From: Mesorhizobium sp. ES1-4
GTDB taxonomy: Bacteria; Pseudomonadota; Alphaproteobacteria; Rhizobiales; Rhizobiaceae
Length of the DNA: 64,000 nt
Direction of reading: 5' to 3'
NCBI RefSeq assembly: GCF_020164745.1
Contig: NZ_JAIUGV010000001.1
Coordinates: forward strand, 620,001 to 684,000
Numbering within the stretch: position 1 is the first letter of the stretch; every line of letters starts with the position of its first letter. Below, one piece after another: positions 6,537 to 15,548 of this stretch. The notes beneath the pieces are model-generated. The model worked only from the letters and a program-made list of their open reading frames with translations, was not told the origin of the DNA and ran no database searches. A program made the position numbers and the translations under genes.

Positions 6537-8723
6537 ATGTTCAGGAAAGATGGCAACGCGCGAACGGGTCAGGACCGGGCGAGCCTTTATGACGAAATCA
6601 CTGGCAAGATCATCGCCGAGCTGGAGGCCGGGCGAGTGCCCTGGGTCCAGCCCTGGGGGGCGGTCTCGACCAAGGCGCCGCTCGCCATGCCGAGCAACGG
6701 TGCAACCGGACGGCATTATTCGGGCATCAATGTTCTCATCCTTTGGGGCGCCGTCATCCAGAACGGCTTCCCCGGCCAAAGTTGGCTAACCTTCCGCCAG
6801 GCGCTGTCGCTCGGCGGCAATGTCCGCAAGGGCGAGCGCGGCACCACCGTCGTCTATGCCGACCGCTTCACCCCGGAGGACGAGAAACGCCGCGCCCGCG
6901 AGGCCGGCGAGGAAGCCGCCGCCATCCCGTTCCTCAAACGGTTCACGGTGTTTAACACCGCGCAATGCGATGGCCTGCCTGACGCCATCGCCACGATTGT
7001 CCCGCCACCTCCGCCCGGCCTGATCGAGCCGAAGGTCGAGGCGCTGATCCGGGCAACAGGCATCGAATTCCGCATCGGCGGCGATCGGGCCTTCTATGCC
7101 CCGGCGCTCGAATATGTGCAGGTTCCGCCGCCGCAGGCGTATTTCGAGCCGATCAACTGGCACCGGACGGCCCTGCACGAACTGGGTCATGCGAGTGGCG
7201 CAGCCCATCGGCTGAATCGCGACCTTTCCGGCTCGTTCGGCACCAAGAAATACGCGTTCGAGGAGCTAGTGGCCGAGATCAACGCCGCTTTCTGCTGCGC
7301 CTCGCTCGGCATCGTGCCGACCGTCCGCCATGCCGATTATATCGGTTCCTGGCTGGAGGTGCTGCGCGAGGACAATCGCGCCATCGTCCGCGCCGCCTCC
7401 CAAGCAAGCAAGGCGGCCGACTGGCTGCTCGGCTATCTGCGCCATGACGGGCCGGAGCATGTGCTGTGCTTCGCACCGACCCGCTCCGGCAAGGGCGTCG
7501 GCCTGGTGGTCCCCTCGCTGTTGACCTGGCCGGGTTCGGCGATCGTCCATGACATCAAGGGCGAAAACTGGACCCTCACCGCCGGCTTCCGCGCGAAGCA
7601 TGGCCGGGTGCTGCTGTTCGATCCGACCAATGCGAAGTCGTCGGCCTACAATCCGCTACTCGAGGTGCGGCGTGGCGAATGGGAGGTGCGCGACGTGCAG
7701 AACATCGCCGACATCCTGGTCGATCCCGAAGGCTCGCTGGAGAAGCGGAACCACTGGGAGAAAACTAGCCACGCGCTGCTGGTCGGCGCGATCCTCCATG
7801 TCCTCTATGCCGAGGAGGACAAGACACTTGCCGGCGTCGCAGGTTTCCTCTCCGATCCGAAGCGACCGATCGAATCCACGCTCGCCGCGATGATGAAGAC
7901 GGCGCACCTGGGCGATGCCGGGCCGCATCCCGTCATCGCCAGCGCAGCGCGCGAGTTGCTCAACAAATCCGACAACGAGCGGTCCGGCGTGCTGTCCACC
8001 GCCATGTCGTTCCTTGGTCTCTATCGTGATCCGGTCGTGGCAGAGGTGACGCGCCGTTGCGATTGGCGGATCACCGACATCGTGGGCAGCAAACATCCGA
8101 CGACGCTGTACCTCGTCGTTCCGCCCTCCGACATCAATCGCACCAAGCCACTGATCCGCCTGATCCTCAATCAGGTCGGTCGCCGCTTGACCGAGGATCT
8201 CCAAGCCAAGGCCGATCGGCACCGCCTGTTGCTCATGTTGGATGAGTTTCCGGCGCTGGGGCGTCTCGACTTCTTCGAGTCGGCGTTGGCGTTCATGGCC
8301 GGCTACGGTCTCAAGAGCTTCCTGATCGCGCAGTCGCTCAATCAGATTGAGAAAGCCTATGGCGCGAACAACTCGATTCTCGACAACTGCCACGTCCGGG
8401 TGAGCTTCGCGACCAACGACGAACGCACCGCCAAGCGCGTCTCCGATGCCCTCGGCACCGCGACCGAGATGAAGGCGATGAAGAACTATGCCGGCCATCG
8501 GCTCTCGCCCTGGCTCGGGCATCTGATGGTCTCGCGATCCGAGACGGCGCGGCCGCTGCTGACGCCCGGTGAGGTGATGCAGCTTCCGCCGACCGAAGAA
8601 ATCGTCATGGTCGCGGGCACGCCGCCGATCCGCGCGAAGAAGGCGCGCTACTATGAGGATAGGCGGCAGCCATCGCTCCCACGAGCGCCCGTCCACAAAC
8701 GCGCCGTAGATCGTGTGAGGTGA
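6537..8723 (+). CDS. ArdC antirestriction protein fused in frame to C-terminal TraG/VirD4 coupling ATPase
   Basis: This is one 728-residue frame with two unrelated halves. Residues 1 to about 298 are ArdC-like: the N-terminal ssDNA-binding domain (ITGKIIAELEAGRVPW) and a zincin metallopeptidase domain with HELGH at 214-218, ending in the usual SKAADWLLGY. From about 299 the sequence is TraG/VirD4: YLRHDGPEHVLCFAPTRSGKG (Walker A about 314-321), HDIKGENW, LLLMLDEFPALG (Walker B) and FATNDERTAKRVSD, to the normal C-terminus. The TraG transmembrane N-terminus, and the relaxase and traF genes that usually lie between ardC and traG in such elements, are missing. A single deletion with its junction near 7428-7445 explains this. 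The ArdC part could still work; coupling activity without the membrane anchor is doubtful. Confidence 0.85.
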   Translation: MFRKDGNARTGQDRASLYDEITGKIIAELEAGRVPWVQPWGAVSTKAPLAMPSNGATGRHYSGINVLILWGAVIQNGFPGQSWLTFRQALSLGGNVRKGERGTTVVYADRFTPEDEKRRAREAGEEAAAIPFLKRFTVFNTAQCDGLPDAIATIVPPPPPGLIEPKVEALIRATGIEFRIGGDRAFYAPALEYVQVPPPQAYFEPINWHRTALHELGHASGAAHRLNRDLSGSFGTKKYAFEELVAEINAAFCCASLGIVPTVRHADYIGSWLEVLREDNRAIVRAASQASKAADWLLGYLRHDGPEHVLCFAPTRSGKGVGLVVPSLLTWPGSAIVHDIKGENWTLTAGFRAKHGRVLLFDPTNAKSSAYNPLLEVRRGEWEVRDVQNIADILVDPEGSLEKRNHWEKTSHALLVGAILHVLYAEEDKTLAGVAGFLSDPKRPIESTLAAMMKTAHLGDAGPHPVIASAARELLNKSDNERSGVLSTAMSFLGLYRDPVVAEVTRRCDWRITDIVGSKHPTTLYLVVPPSDINRTKPLIRLILNQVGRRLTEDLQAKADRHRLLLMLDEFPALGRLDFFESALAFMAGYGLKSFLIAQSLNQIEKAYGANNSILDNCHVRVSFATNDERTAKRVSDALGTATEMKAMKNYAGHRLSPWLGHLMVSRSETARPLLTPGEVMQLPPTEEIVMVAGTPPIRAKKARYYEDRRQPSLPRAPVHKRAVDRVR

Positions 8724-8947
8724 AGCCGCAATGATGCGCGATGCCGAGTCGGTCCTGCGTCCCGTCGAAGTCTTGCTCATGGTCGCTCTCCAGTCTGTTC
8801 TTTAGCGTACCGTCCCGCCGTTCTCCTGTATTTGCACGCCACGATACTACGACGCTTCAAATCTATTGAAGCTGCCAAATATATGGCTCTTTTAATCATC
8901 CCCGTGCGGGGAAGGTCTGTGTCGACCCCGATGGAATCGGGGATCAC
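8724..8947. other. traG-trbB spacer with two inverted repeats
   Basis: Related elements often have a small CopG-type gene here; none is present. The spacer holds a 7-bp inverted repeat GCTTCAA/TTGAAGC (8854-8860, 8866-8872) and a hairpin CCCCGAT/ATCGGGG (8926-8932, 8936-8942). The 3' arm of the hairpin supplies the GGGGA ribosome site of trbB. A 24-codon frame at 8731 has no recognisable features. Confidence 0.4.
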
Positions 8948-9964
8948 ATGCCGGCATCACATCATAATTCTGAAAGTCTCGCGCGCGGCGCACGCATGCT
9001 GCGCACGGCGCTCGGGCCTGCGATTGCCCGCTATCTCGACGACGCCAGCATCGTCGAGGTGATGCTCAATCCCGACGGGCGTCTCTGGATCGACCGCCTG
9101 TCCGAGGGATTGTCCGATACGGGCGAGCGTCTGTCAGCTGCCGATGGCGAGCGCATCGTCCGCCTGGTCGCCCATCATGTCGGCGCCGAGGTTCACGCCG
9201 GCGCTCCGCGCGTCTCCGCCGAGTTGCCCGAAACGGGAGAGCGGTTCGAGGGATTGCTGCCGCCTGTGGTCGCGGCTCCGGCCTTTGCGATCCGCAAGCC
9301 CGCCGTCGCGGTGTTCACGCTGGACGACTATGTCGCGACCGGGATCATGTCGGCGGCGCAAGCCGAGACGCTGCGCCAGGGCGTCGCCGCGCGCGCCAAC
9401 ATCCTCGTCGCGGGCGGCACGTCCACCGGCAAGACGACGCTGACCAACGCATTGCTCGCCGAAGTCGCGAAGACCGCCGATCGCGTCGTCATCATCGAGG
9501 ACACGCGCGAGCTGCAATGCGCCGCGCCGAACCTCGTGGCGATGCGCACGAAAGATGGCGTCGCCTCGCTCTCCGATCTCGTGCGCTCCTCGCTGCGCTT
9601 GCGCCCTGACCGTATTCCTATCGGAGAGGTGCGCGGCGCGGAAGCCCTCGACCTCCTGAAAGCCTGGGGCACCGGCCATCCCGGCGGCGTCGGCACGATC
9701 CACGCTGGAACCGCGATCGGCGCGCTGCGCCGGATGGAGCAGCTCATTCAGGAAGCCGTCGTCACGGTCCCGCGCGCGCTGATCGCTGAGACGATCGACA
9801 TCGTTGCCGTCCTCTCCGGCCGCGGCTCCGCGCGCCGCCTCTCCGAACTCGCACGCGTCGAGGGCCTGGACGCCACCGGCGATTACCGCGTCGCGCCCGC
9901 CGTCATTGAGGGCGCCGACGGCCCGACCTTGCTCACCCAAAGCCCTGAAGGAGAAGACCTGTGA
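8948..9964 (+). CDS. trbB: TrbB conjugal transfer ATPase (VirB11 family)
   Basis: This hexameric traffic ATPase of the mating-pair apparatus acts at the inner membrane. The 338-residue protein has the VirB11 N-terminal domain and a RecA-like core: Walker [10 protein letters not shown] (about 156-164), an Asp box ([12 protein letters not shown]), a Walker B region [12 protein letters not shown] and the His box [12 protein letters not shown]. It is the first gene of a tightly overlapping trb operon; its TGA overlaps the GTG of trbC. Length is normal for TrbB. The gene appears intact. Confidence 0.95.
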   Translation: MPASHHNSESLARGARMLRTALGPAIARYLDDASIVEVMLNPDGRLWIDRLSEGLSDTGERLSAADGERIVRLVAHHVGAEVHAGAPRVSAELPETGERFEGLLPPVVAAPAFAIRKPAVAVFTLDDYVATGIMSAAQAETLRQGVAARANILVAGGTSTGKTTLTNALLAEVAKTADRVVIIEDTRELQCAAPNLVAMRTKDGVASLSDLVRSSLRLRPDRIPIGEVRGAEALDLLKAWGTGHPGGVGTIHAGTAIGALRRMEQLIQEAVVTVPRALIAETIDIVAVLSGRGSARRLSELARVEGLDATGDYRVAPAVIEGADGPTLLTQSPEGEDL

Positions 9965-10293
9965 TCCAACGCCTGCGCCTCGCGCGCCGTCATCTCGCCA
10001 TGACTGTTTCCGTCGCCATGCTGTCGGTGGTCATGGCCGCGCCCGCTCACGCCTCCGGCTCGTCCATGCCGTGGGAACAGCCGCTCCAGCAGATCCTCCA
10101 GTCGATCGAAGGTCCGGTCTCCAAGATCATCGCGGTGATCATCATCATAGTCACGGGTCTGACGCTGGCGTTCGGCGATACCTCTGGCGGTTTCCGCCGG
10201 CTCATCCAGATCGTGTTCGGCCTCTCGATCGCCTTCGCCGCGTCGAGCTTCTTCCTGTCGTTCTTCTCTTTCGGCGGCGGAGCGCTGGTCTGA
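9961..10293 (+). CDS. trbC: TrbC/VirB2 prepilin
   Basis: The 110-residue pilus subunit precursor has a basic start, a signal sequence ending in AHA (about residue 30), then two hydrophobic helices (about 45-68 and 77-100), the standard TrbC/VirB2 layout. It uses a GTG start overlapping the trbB stop. Its stop overlaps the trbD start. TrbC-type prepilins are cleaved and in IncP systems cyclised; no TraF-like cyclase gene is visible in this window, consistent with loss of the usual traF neighbour. Confidence 0.9.
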   Translation: MIQRLRLARRHLAMTVSVAMLSVVMAAPAHASGSSMPWEQPLQQILQSIEGPVSKIIAVIIIIVTGLTLAFGDTSGGFRRLIQIVFGLSIAFAASSFFLSFFSFGGGALV

Positions 10294-10574
10294 TGACGGG
10301 CGGCGTCGATCAGAGCGGCGAAGTGCCGGGCTACACCGTTCCCGTTCACCGGGCGCTGACCGAGCCAATCCTGCTCGGCGGCGCCCCACGCGCGATCGCC
10401 ATCATGAACGGGACGCTCGCCGGCGCTGTCGGCCTTGGTCTGCGCCTCTGGCTCGTCGGCCTCGCCATCTGGGCGATCGGCCACGTCGCGGCTGTCTGGG
10501 CCGCCAAGCGCGACCCGCTGTTCGTCGACGTCGTGCGCCGCCATCTGCGCGTCCCGGCGCATCTCACTGTCTGA
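10293..10574 (+). CDS. trbD: TrbD/VirB3 inner-membrane protein
   Basis: The 93-residue protein starts at the ATG overlapping the trbC stop (TGATG). It has the VirB3-type start GYTVPVHRALTEPILLGGAPR and one or two hydrophobic helices (about 40-70) followed by KRDPLFVDVVRRH, a conserved tail that contacts the TrbE ATPase. It lies between trbC and trbE as expected, with 13 bases to the next start. Confidence 0.9.
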   Translation: MTGGVDQSGEVPGYTVPVHRALTEPILLGGAPRAIAIMNGTLAGAVGLGLRLWLVGLAIWAIGHVAAVWAAKRDPLFVDVVRRHLRVPAHLTV

Positions 10575-10587
10575 TCAAGGACACGCC

Positions 10588-13026
10588 ATGATGAACCTCG
10601 CCGAATATCGCAACCGCAATAGCCGGCTCGCCGACTTCCTGCCCTGGGTCGCCCTGGTCGGCACTGGAATCGTGCTGAACAAGGACGGCAGTTTCCAGCG
10701 CACCGCGCGTTTTCGCGGCCCCGATCTCGATAGCGCCGTTCCGGCCGAGCTGGTCGCCGTCGCCGGACGCCTCAACAACGCCTTCCGTCGCCTCGGCTCC
10801 GGCTGGGCGATTTTCGTGGAAGCGCAGCGTCACGCCTCGAACCGCTATCCCGACAGCCGGTTTCCTGACGCGGCCTCCGCGCTGGTCGATGCCGAGCGCA
10901 AGGCGGGCTTTGAGGAGGCCGGCGCGCATTTCGAGTCGAGCTATTTCCTGACCTTCACCTATCTGCCACCCGCAGAGGACGCCGCCCGCGCAGAAAGCTG
11001 GCTCTACGAAGGACGCGAAAAGAAAGGCATCAACCCGCAGGAAGCCCTGACCGGCTTCGCGGATCGCACCGATCGCATTCTCCGCCTGATCGAAGCCTTC
11101 ATGCCGGAATGCCATTGGCTCGATGATGCCGAAACGCTGACCTATCTGCACGGTTGCGTCTCGACCAAGCGCCACCGCGTCCGCGTCCCCGAGACGCCGA
11201 TCTACCTCGACGCATTGCTCGCCGATCAGCCGCTGACCGGCGGCCTAGAACCGCGACTCGGGGCATCGCATCTGCGCGTCCTCACGATCACCGGCTTCCC
11301 GACTGCGACGACGCCCGGTCTGCTCGATGAGCTGAACCGGCTGGCCTTTCCCTATCGCTGGTCGACGCGCGCGATCCTGCTCGACAAAACGGACGCGACG
11401 AGGCTGCTGACGAAAATCAGACGGCAATGGTTCGCCAAGCGCAAGTCGATCGCCGCCATCCTCAAAGAAGTCATGACCAACGAGGCGTCGGTCCTCGTGG
11501 ACACCGATGCAGCGAACAAGGCCGCCGACGCCGATCTCGCCCTTCAGGAACTCGGCGCCGACTATGCCGGCATGGCCTACGTCACCGCGACGGTGACGGT
11601 GTGGGACAGCGATCCTCGCGTTGCCGACGAGAAGCTGCGGCTGGTCGAGAAGGTCATCCAGGGCCGCGACTTCACCGCGATGGCCGAAAGCATCAACGCG
11701 GTGGATGCGTGGCTCGGATCATTGCCCGGCCATGTTTACGCCAACGTCCGCCAGTCGCCGATCTCCACGCTCAATCTCGCCCACATGATCCCGCTCTCCG
11801 CGGTGTGGGCGGGGCCGGAACGGGACGAGCATTTTGCAGCGCCCCCACTGCTCTTCGGCAAGACCGAAGGCTCGACCCCGTTCCGGCTTTCGCTTCATGT
11901 CGGCGACGTCGGCCACACGCTGATCGTCGGCCCGACCGGCGCGGGCAAGTCCGTCCTGCTGGCGCTGATGGCGCTCCAGTTCCGACGCTATGCGGGCTCT
12001 CAGGTCTTCGCCTTCGACTTCGGCGGCTCGATCCGCGCAGCCGCGCTGGCCATGGGCGGAGACTGGCACGATCTCGGCGGCGATCTCAGCGATGGCGCGA
12101 TCGATAGCGTCAGCCTCCAACCGCTCGCCCGCATCCATAATGTCCCCGAGCGCGCCTGGGCGGCAGACTGGATCGTCGCGATCCTGATGCGCGAGGGCGT
12201 CCCGATCACGCCGGAGGTAAAAGAGCATCTCTGGACGGCACTGACCTCGCTGACGTCAGCGCCGATCGAGGAACGCACCATCACCGGCCTCGTCGTGCTG
12301 CTCCAGTCGAACGACTTGAAGCAGGCGCTCAGGCCCTATTGCGTCGGCGGCCCCTATGGCCGGCTGCTCGACGCCGAGCGCGAATATCTCGGCTCGGCGA
12401 TGGTCCAGGCGTTCGAGACCGAAGGTTTGATCGGCACCGGCGCGGCACCGGCCGTCCTCGCCTATCTCTTTCATCGCATCGAGGACCGGCTCGACGGCTC
12501 GCCGACCCTCCTCATCATCGACGAGGGCTGGCTGGCGCTGGATGACGACGGTTTCGCCGGCCAGCTCCGCGAATGGCTGAAAACGCTGCGCAAGAAGAAC
12601 GCCAGCGTCATCTTCGCCACGCAGTCGCTGTCGGACATCGATGGCTCGGCCATCGCGCCCGCCATCATCGAGAGCTGTCAGACCCGGCTTCTCCTGCCGA
12701 ACGAGCGCGCGATCGAACCGCAGATCACCGCGATCTATCGGCGCTTCGGCCTCAACGATCGCCAGATCGAGATCATCGCGCGGGCCATGCCCAAGCGCGA
12801 CTACTATTGCCAGTCCCGGCGCGGCAACCGGCTGTTCGAGCTGGGCCTTTCCGACGTGGCGCTCGCTCTGTGCGCCACGTCGTCGAAGACCGACCAGGCC
12901 GCCATCGCCCGCGTCGTCGCCGAACACGGCCGCGATGGCTTCCTCGCCGCCTGGCTCAACCACCGCGAGATCGGCTGGGCAGCGGATCTCGTTCCCAACC
13001 TCACCAACAAGGAGAATAACCTATGA
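10588..13026 (+). CDS. trbE: TrbE/VirB4 conjugal transfer ATPase
   Basis: This large ATPase energises pilus assembly and substrate transfer. The start at the double ATG (MMNLAEYRN) follows AAGGA and gives 812 residues, the normal TrbE size; earlier in-frame starts would overlap trbD. A CagE/VirB4 N-terminal domain (FVEAQRHASNRYP) precedes Walker A GPTGAGKS (about 448-455) and Walker B LLIIDEGW (about 641-648), then FATQSLSDI and ESCQTRLLLPN. The stop overlaps the trbJ start (ATGA). The gene appears intact. Confidence 0.96.
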   Translation: MMNLAEYRNRNSRLADFLPWVALVGTGIVLNKDGSFQRTARFRGPDLDSAVPAELVAVAGRLNNAFRRLGSGWAIFVEAQRHASNRYPDSRFPDAASALVDAERKAGFEEAGAHFESSYFLTFTYLPPAEDAARAESWLYEGREKKGINPQEALTGFADRTDRILRLIEAFMPECHWLDDAETLTYLHGCVSTKRHRVRVPETPIYLDALLADQPLTGGLEPRLGASHLRVLTITGFPTATTPGLLDELNRLAFPYRWSTRAILLDKTDATRLLTKIRRQWFAKRKSIAAILKEVMTNEASVLVDTDAANKAADADLALQELGADYAGMAYVTATVTVWDSDPRVADEKLRLVEKVIQGRDFTAMAESINAVDAWLGSLPGHVYANVRQSPISTLNLAHMIPLSAVWAGPERDEHFAAPPLLFGKTEGSTPFRLSLHVGDVGHTLIVGPTGAGKSVLLALMALQFRRYAGSQVFAFDFGGSIRAAALAMGGDWHDLGGDLSDGAIDSVSLQPLARIHNVPERAWAADWIVAILMREGVPITPEVKEHLWTALTSLTSAPIEERTITGLVVLLQSNDLKQALRPYCVGGPYGRLLDAEREYLGSAMVQAFETEGLIGTGAAPAVLAYLFHRIEDRLDGSPTLLIIDEGWLALDDDGFAGQLREWLKTLRKKNASVIFATQSLSDIDGSAIAPAIIESCQTRLLLPNERAIEPQITAIYRRFGLNDRQIEIIARAMPKRDYYCQSRRGNRLFELGLSDVALALCATSSKTDQAAIARVVAEHGRDGFLAAWLNHREIGWAADLVPNLTNKENNL

Positions 13027-13784
13027 AACTGCGCCATTCCCGCGCAGCGCGTTTCGCTGCCGCGCTGCTGACCGCCCCCGTCGCGCTCGCGCCCATGCTG
13101 GCGACGCCCGCTCACGCCATCATCGTGTTCGATCCCTCGAACTATGCGCAGAACGTGCTGACGGCGGCGCGTTCGCTCCAGCAGATCACCAACCAGATCA
13201 CTTCGCTTCAGAACGAAGCGCAGATGCTGATCAACCAGGCACGCAACCTGACAAGCCTGCCGTACTCCGCGCTCCAGCAGTTGCAGCAGTCGGTCCAGAA
13301 GACGCAGCAGCTCCTCAGCCAGGCGCAGAACATCGCCTACGACGTCCAGAAGATCGACCAGATGTTCCAGCAGAAATATGGGAACGTTTCGATGTCGGCG
13401 ACCGACCAGCAGCTCGTCACCGACGCCCGCTCTCGCTGGCAGAACACGGTGGGCGGCCTGCAGGACGCCATGCGCGTGCAGGCCGGTGTCGTCGGCAACA
13501 TCGACACCAACCGTGCGCAGATGTCGGCGCTGGTCGGCCAGAGCCAAGGCGCGACCGGGGCGCTCCAGGCGACACAGGCCGGCAACCAGCTTCTGGCGCT
13601 TCAGGCTCAGCAGCTCGCCGATCTCACCGCCGTCGTCGCGGCCAACGGCCGGGCACAAGCACTGCAATCGGCCGAACAGGCTGCTGCCGCCGAGCAGGGT
13701 CGCGAACAACGCCGCCGCTTCCTGACGCCGGGCGTGGGCTATCAGCCCGGCAACGCCCGGATGTTCCCGAACAGCGGCAACTGA
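13023..13784 (+). CDS. trbJ: TrbJ (VirB5-like) periplasmic transfer protein
   Basis: The 253-residue protein has a Sec signal peptide (cleavage after THAHA-type AHA near residue 36) followed by IIVFDPSNYAQNVL, a conserved TrbJ start. A long coiled-coil-rich region is dense in Gln and Leu (LQQITNQITSLQNEAQMLI). VirB5/TrbJ proteins are minor pilus components. It is coupled to trbE by a 4-base overlap and followed by trbK after 10 bases. Confidence 0.92.
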   Translation: MKLRHSRAARFAAALLTAPVALAPMLATPAHAIIVFDPSNYAQNVLTAARSLQQITNQITSLQNEAQMLINQARNLTSLPYSALQQLQQSVQKTQQLLSQAQNIAYDVQKIDQMFQQKYGNVSMSATDQQLVTDARSRWQNTVGGLQDAMRVQAGVVGNIDTNRAQMSALVGQSQGATGALQATQAGNQLLALQAQQLADLTAVVAANGRAQALQSAEQAAAAEQGREQRRRFLTPGVGYQPGNARMFPNSGN

Positions 13785-13794
13785 GGCCCGTGCG

Positions 13795-14196
13795 ATGGAC
13801 GGCAAGACCCTCGCTCGCATCGGCGCCATCGTCTTCGTCGCGGTCGCCATCACGGCGACCGCGATCGAGATGAACCGCAAGGACGATCGGCCGGAAGCAT
13901 TTACGGGGCAGATCCGTCCCGTCGCGACGCAAGATCCGCTGGCGGCCGAGCTGCTTCGCTGTTCCGAGATCGGCGAGGTCGGCCCGCGTGATCCCTCGTG
14001 CCTGAGAGCATGGGCGGAGAACCGGCGCCGCTTCCTCGGGCACCCGGACCAGTCGTCATCGCAGGCCCCGGTTTCGTCGCCGTCGATGTTTCCGAATGCT
14101 CCGGCCTCGGCCGACCCCATCCGCAAGGAAAGCGCGCCAGCGGATCTGACCGGCCCCACGATGCAGGCCGAGCCTGCTCGGCCGGAGGTGCGCTGA
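13795..14196 (+). CDS. TrbK-alt type putative entry-exclusion protein
   Basis: The 133-residue protein has one N-terminal hydrophobic segment (about 7-25) and a periplasmic region with RPVATQDPLAAELLRCSEIGEVGPRDPSCLRAW-like spacing: two cysteines flank a short loop, as in the TrbK-alt family. A Pro/Ser-rich tail follows. It sits between trbJ and trbL, the normal position for trbK. Entry-exclusion activity is by family analogy. Confidence 0.75.
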   Translation: MDGKTLARIGAIVFVAVAITATAIEMNRKDDRPEAFTGQIRPVATQDPLAAELLRCSEIGEVGPRDPSCLRAWAENRRRFLGHPDQSSSQAPVSSPSMFPNAPASADPIRKESAPADLTGPTMQAEPARPEVR

Positions 14197-14197
14197 C

Positions 14198-15546
14198 ATG
14201 GGCGGCACCGGCGTCATCGACCATTTCCTCGAAGTCTTCACGCGATACATCGACGGCGGCTTCGGCCTGCTCGGCGGCGAGGTCGGCTTCATCGCCACCA
14301 CCTTGATCGTCATCGACGTGACGCTCGCCGCGCTGTTCTGGTCGTGGGGCGCTGACGACGACATCATGGCGCGCTTGGTCAAGAAGACGCTGTTCGTCGG
14401 TGTCTTCGCCTACCTGATCTCCAACTGGAATAATCTCGCCCGCATCATCTTCGAGAGTTTTGCGGGACTCGGCTTGAAGGCGTCCGGCACTGGCTTTGCC
14501 CTCAGTGATCTCATGCGCCCCGGCAAGGTGGCGCAAACCGGGCTCGACGCAGGTCGTCCGTTGCTCGACTCGATCTCAAGCCTGATGGGCTACTGGTCGT
14601 TCTTCGAGAACTTCATCCAGATCGCCTGCATGTTCTTCGCCTGGGCGCTGGTGTTGCTGGCGTTCTTCGTCCTCGCCATCCAGCTCTTCGTCACGCTCAT
14701 CGTTTCAAGCTGGCGACGCTCGCCGGCTTCGTGCTGATCCCGTTCGGCCTGTTCGGCAAGTCAGCCTTCATGGCCGAGCGCGTGCTGGGCAACGTCATTT
14801 CCTCGGGCATCAAGGTGCTCGTTCTCGCCGTCATCATCGGCATCGGCTCGACGTTGTTCTCCGAATTCACCTCCGGCTTCGGCGGCGCCAAGCCGTCGGT
14901 CGACGACGCGATGGCGATTGTCCTCGCCGCGCTGTCATTGCTTGGCCTCGGCATCTTCGGACCCGGCATCGCCAACGGTCTCGTCTCCGGTGGACCGCAG
15001 CTCGGCGCCGGCGCGGCAGTGGGCACCGGCCTGGCTGCTGGCGGTATGGTCGCGGCCGGCGCCGCGACGGTCGGCGCGGTCGCGTCCGGTGGCGCTGCCC
15101 TTGCTGGCGGTGCCGCTGCCGTCGCGCGCGGCGGGGCCGCGCTCGCGGGCGGTGCATCGACAGCTTACAGCCTTGGCGCCGCTGGCCAGTCAGGCGCTTC
15201 GGGCGTTGCTTCTGGTCTCGGCAATGTCGCGAGCACCGGCGCGAAGGCCGCGGTCTCGCCGCTGAAACGCGCCGCCACACGCGCGGCCGATAGCCTCAAA
15301 TCCAGCTATGACGCCGGCTCACGCGCCGCGACCGAAATCTCCGGCGGCGCATCCAGCGATGGCGGGGCGACAGAGTCCGCGGCTGCGGCCACTTCGGCTC
15401 CTGAGGCCGCTGGCCCGCCCGCTTGGGCCAAGCGCATGAAGCGCTCGCAGCAGATGTCCCATGGTCTCTCAGCCGCCGCGCACGCCGTGCGCAGCGGCGA
15501 CAGCCATGGCGGCGGCTCCTCCGTCAACCTTTCCGAAAGCGACTGA
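14198..15546 (+). pseudogene. trbL: TrbL (VirB6-like) membrane protein, frameshifted
   Basis: The first frame (14198 onward) encodes an intact TrbL N-terminus with several membrane helices up to QLFVTLI, then reads out of phase and stops at 14737. The rest of the protein (VLIPFGLFGKSAFMAERVLG, further helices and an Ala/Gly-rich tail) continues in another frame to 15546. The normal text at the junction would read LIEFKLATLAGFV; the DNA at 14700-14706 is one base short. The combined product would be about 449 residues, the usual TrbL size. TrbL forms part of the inner-membrane channel, so the break should block transfer unless it is a sequencing error. Confidence 0.85.
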
Positions 15547-15548
15547 CC

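Noticed and set aside
14198..15546. Programmed frameshifting in trbL
   Set aside because: There is no slippery heptamer or downstream pseudoknot at 14,700, TrbL is not known to use frameshifting, and a simple one-base loss restores the family sequence.
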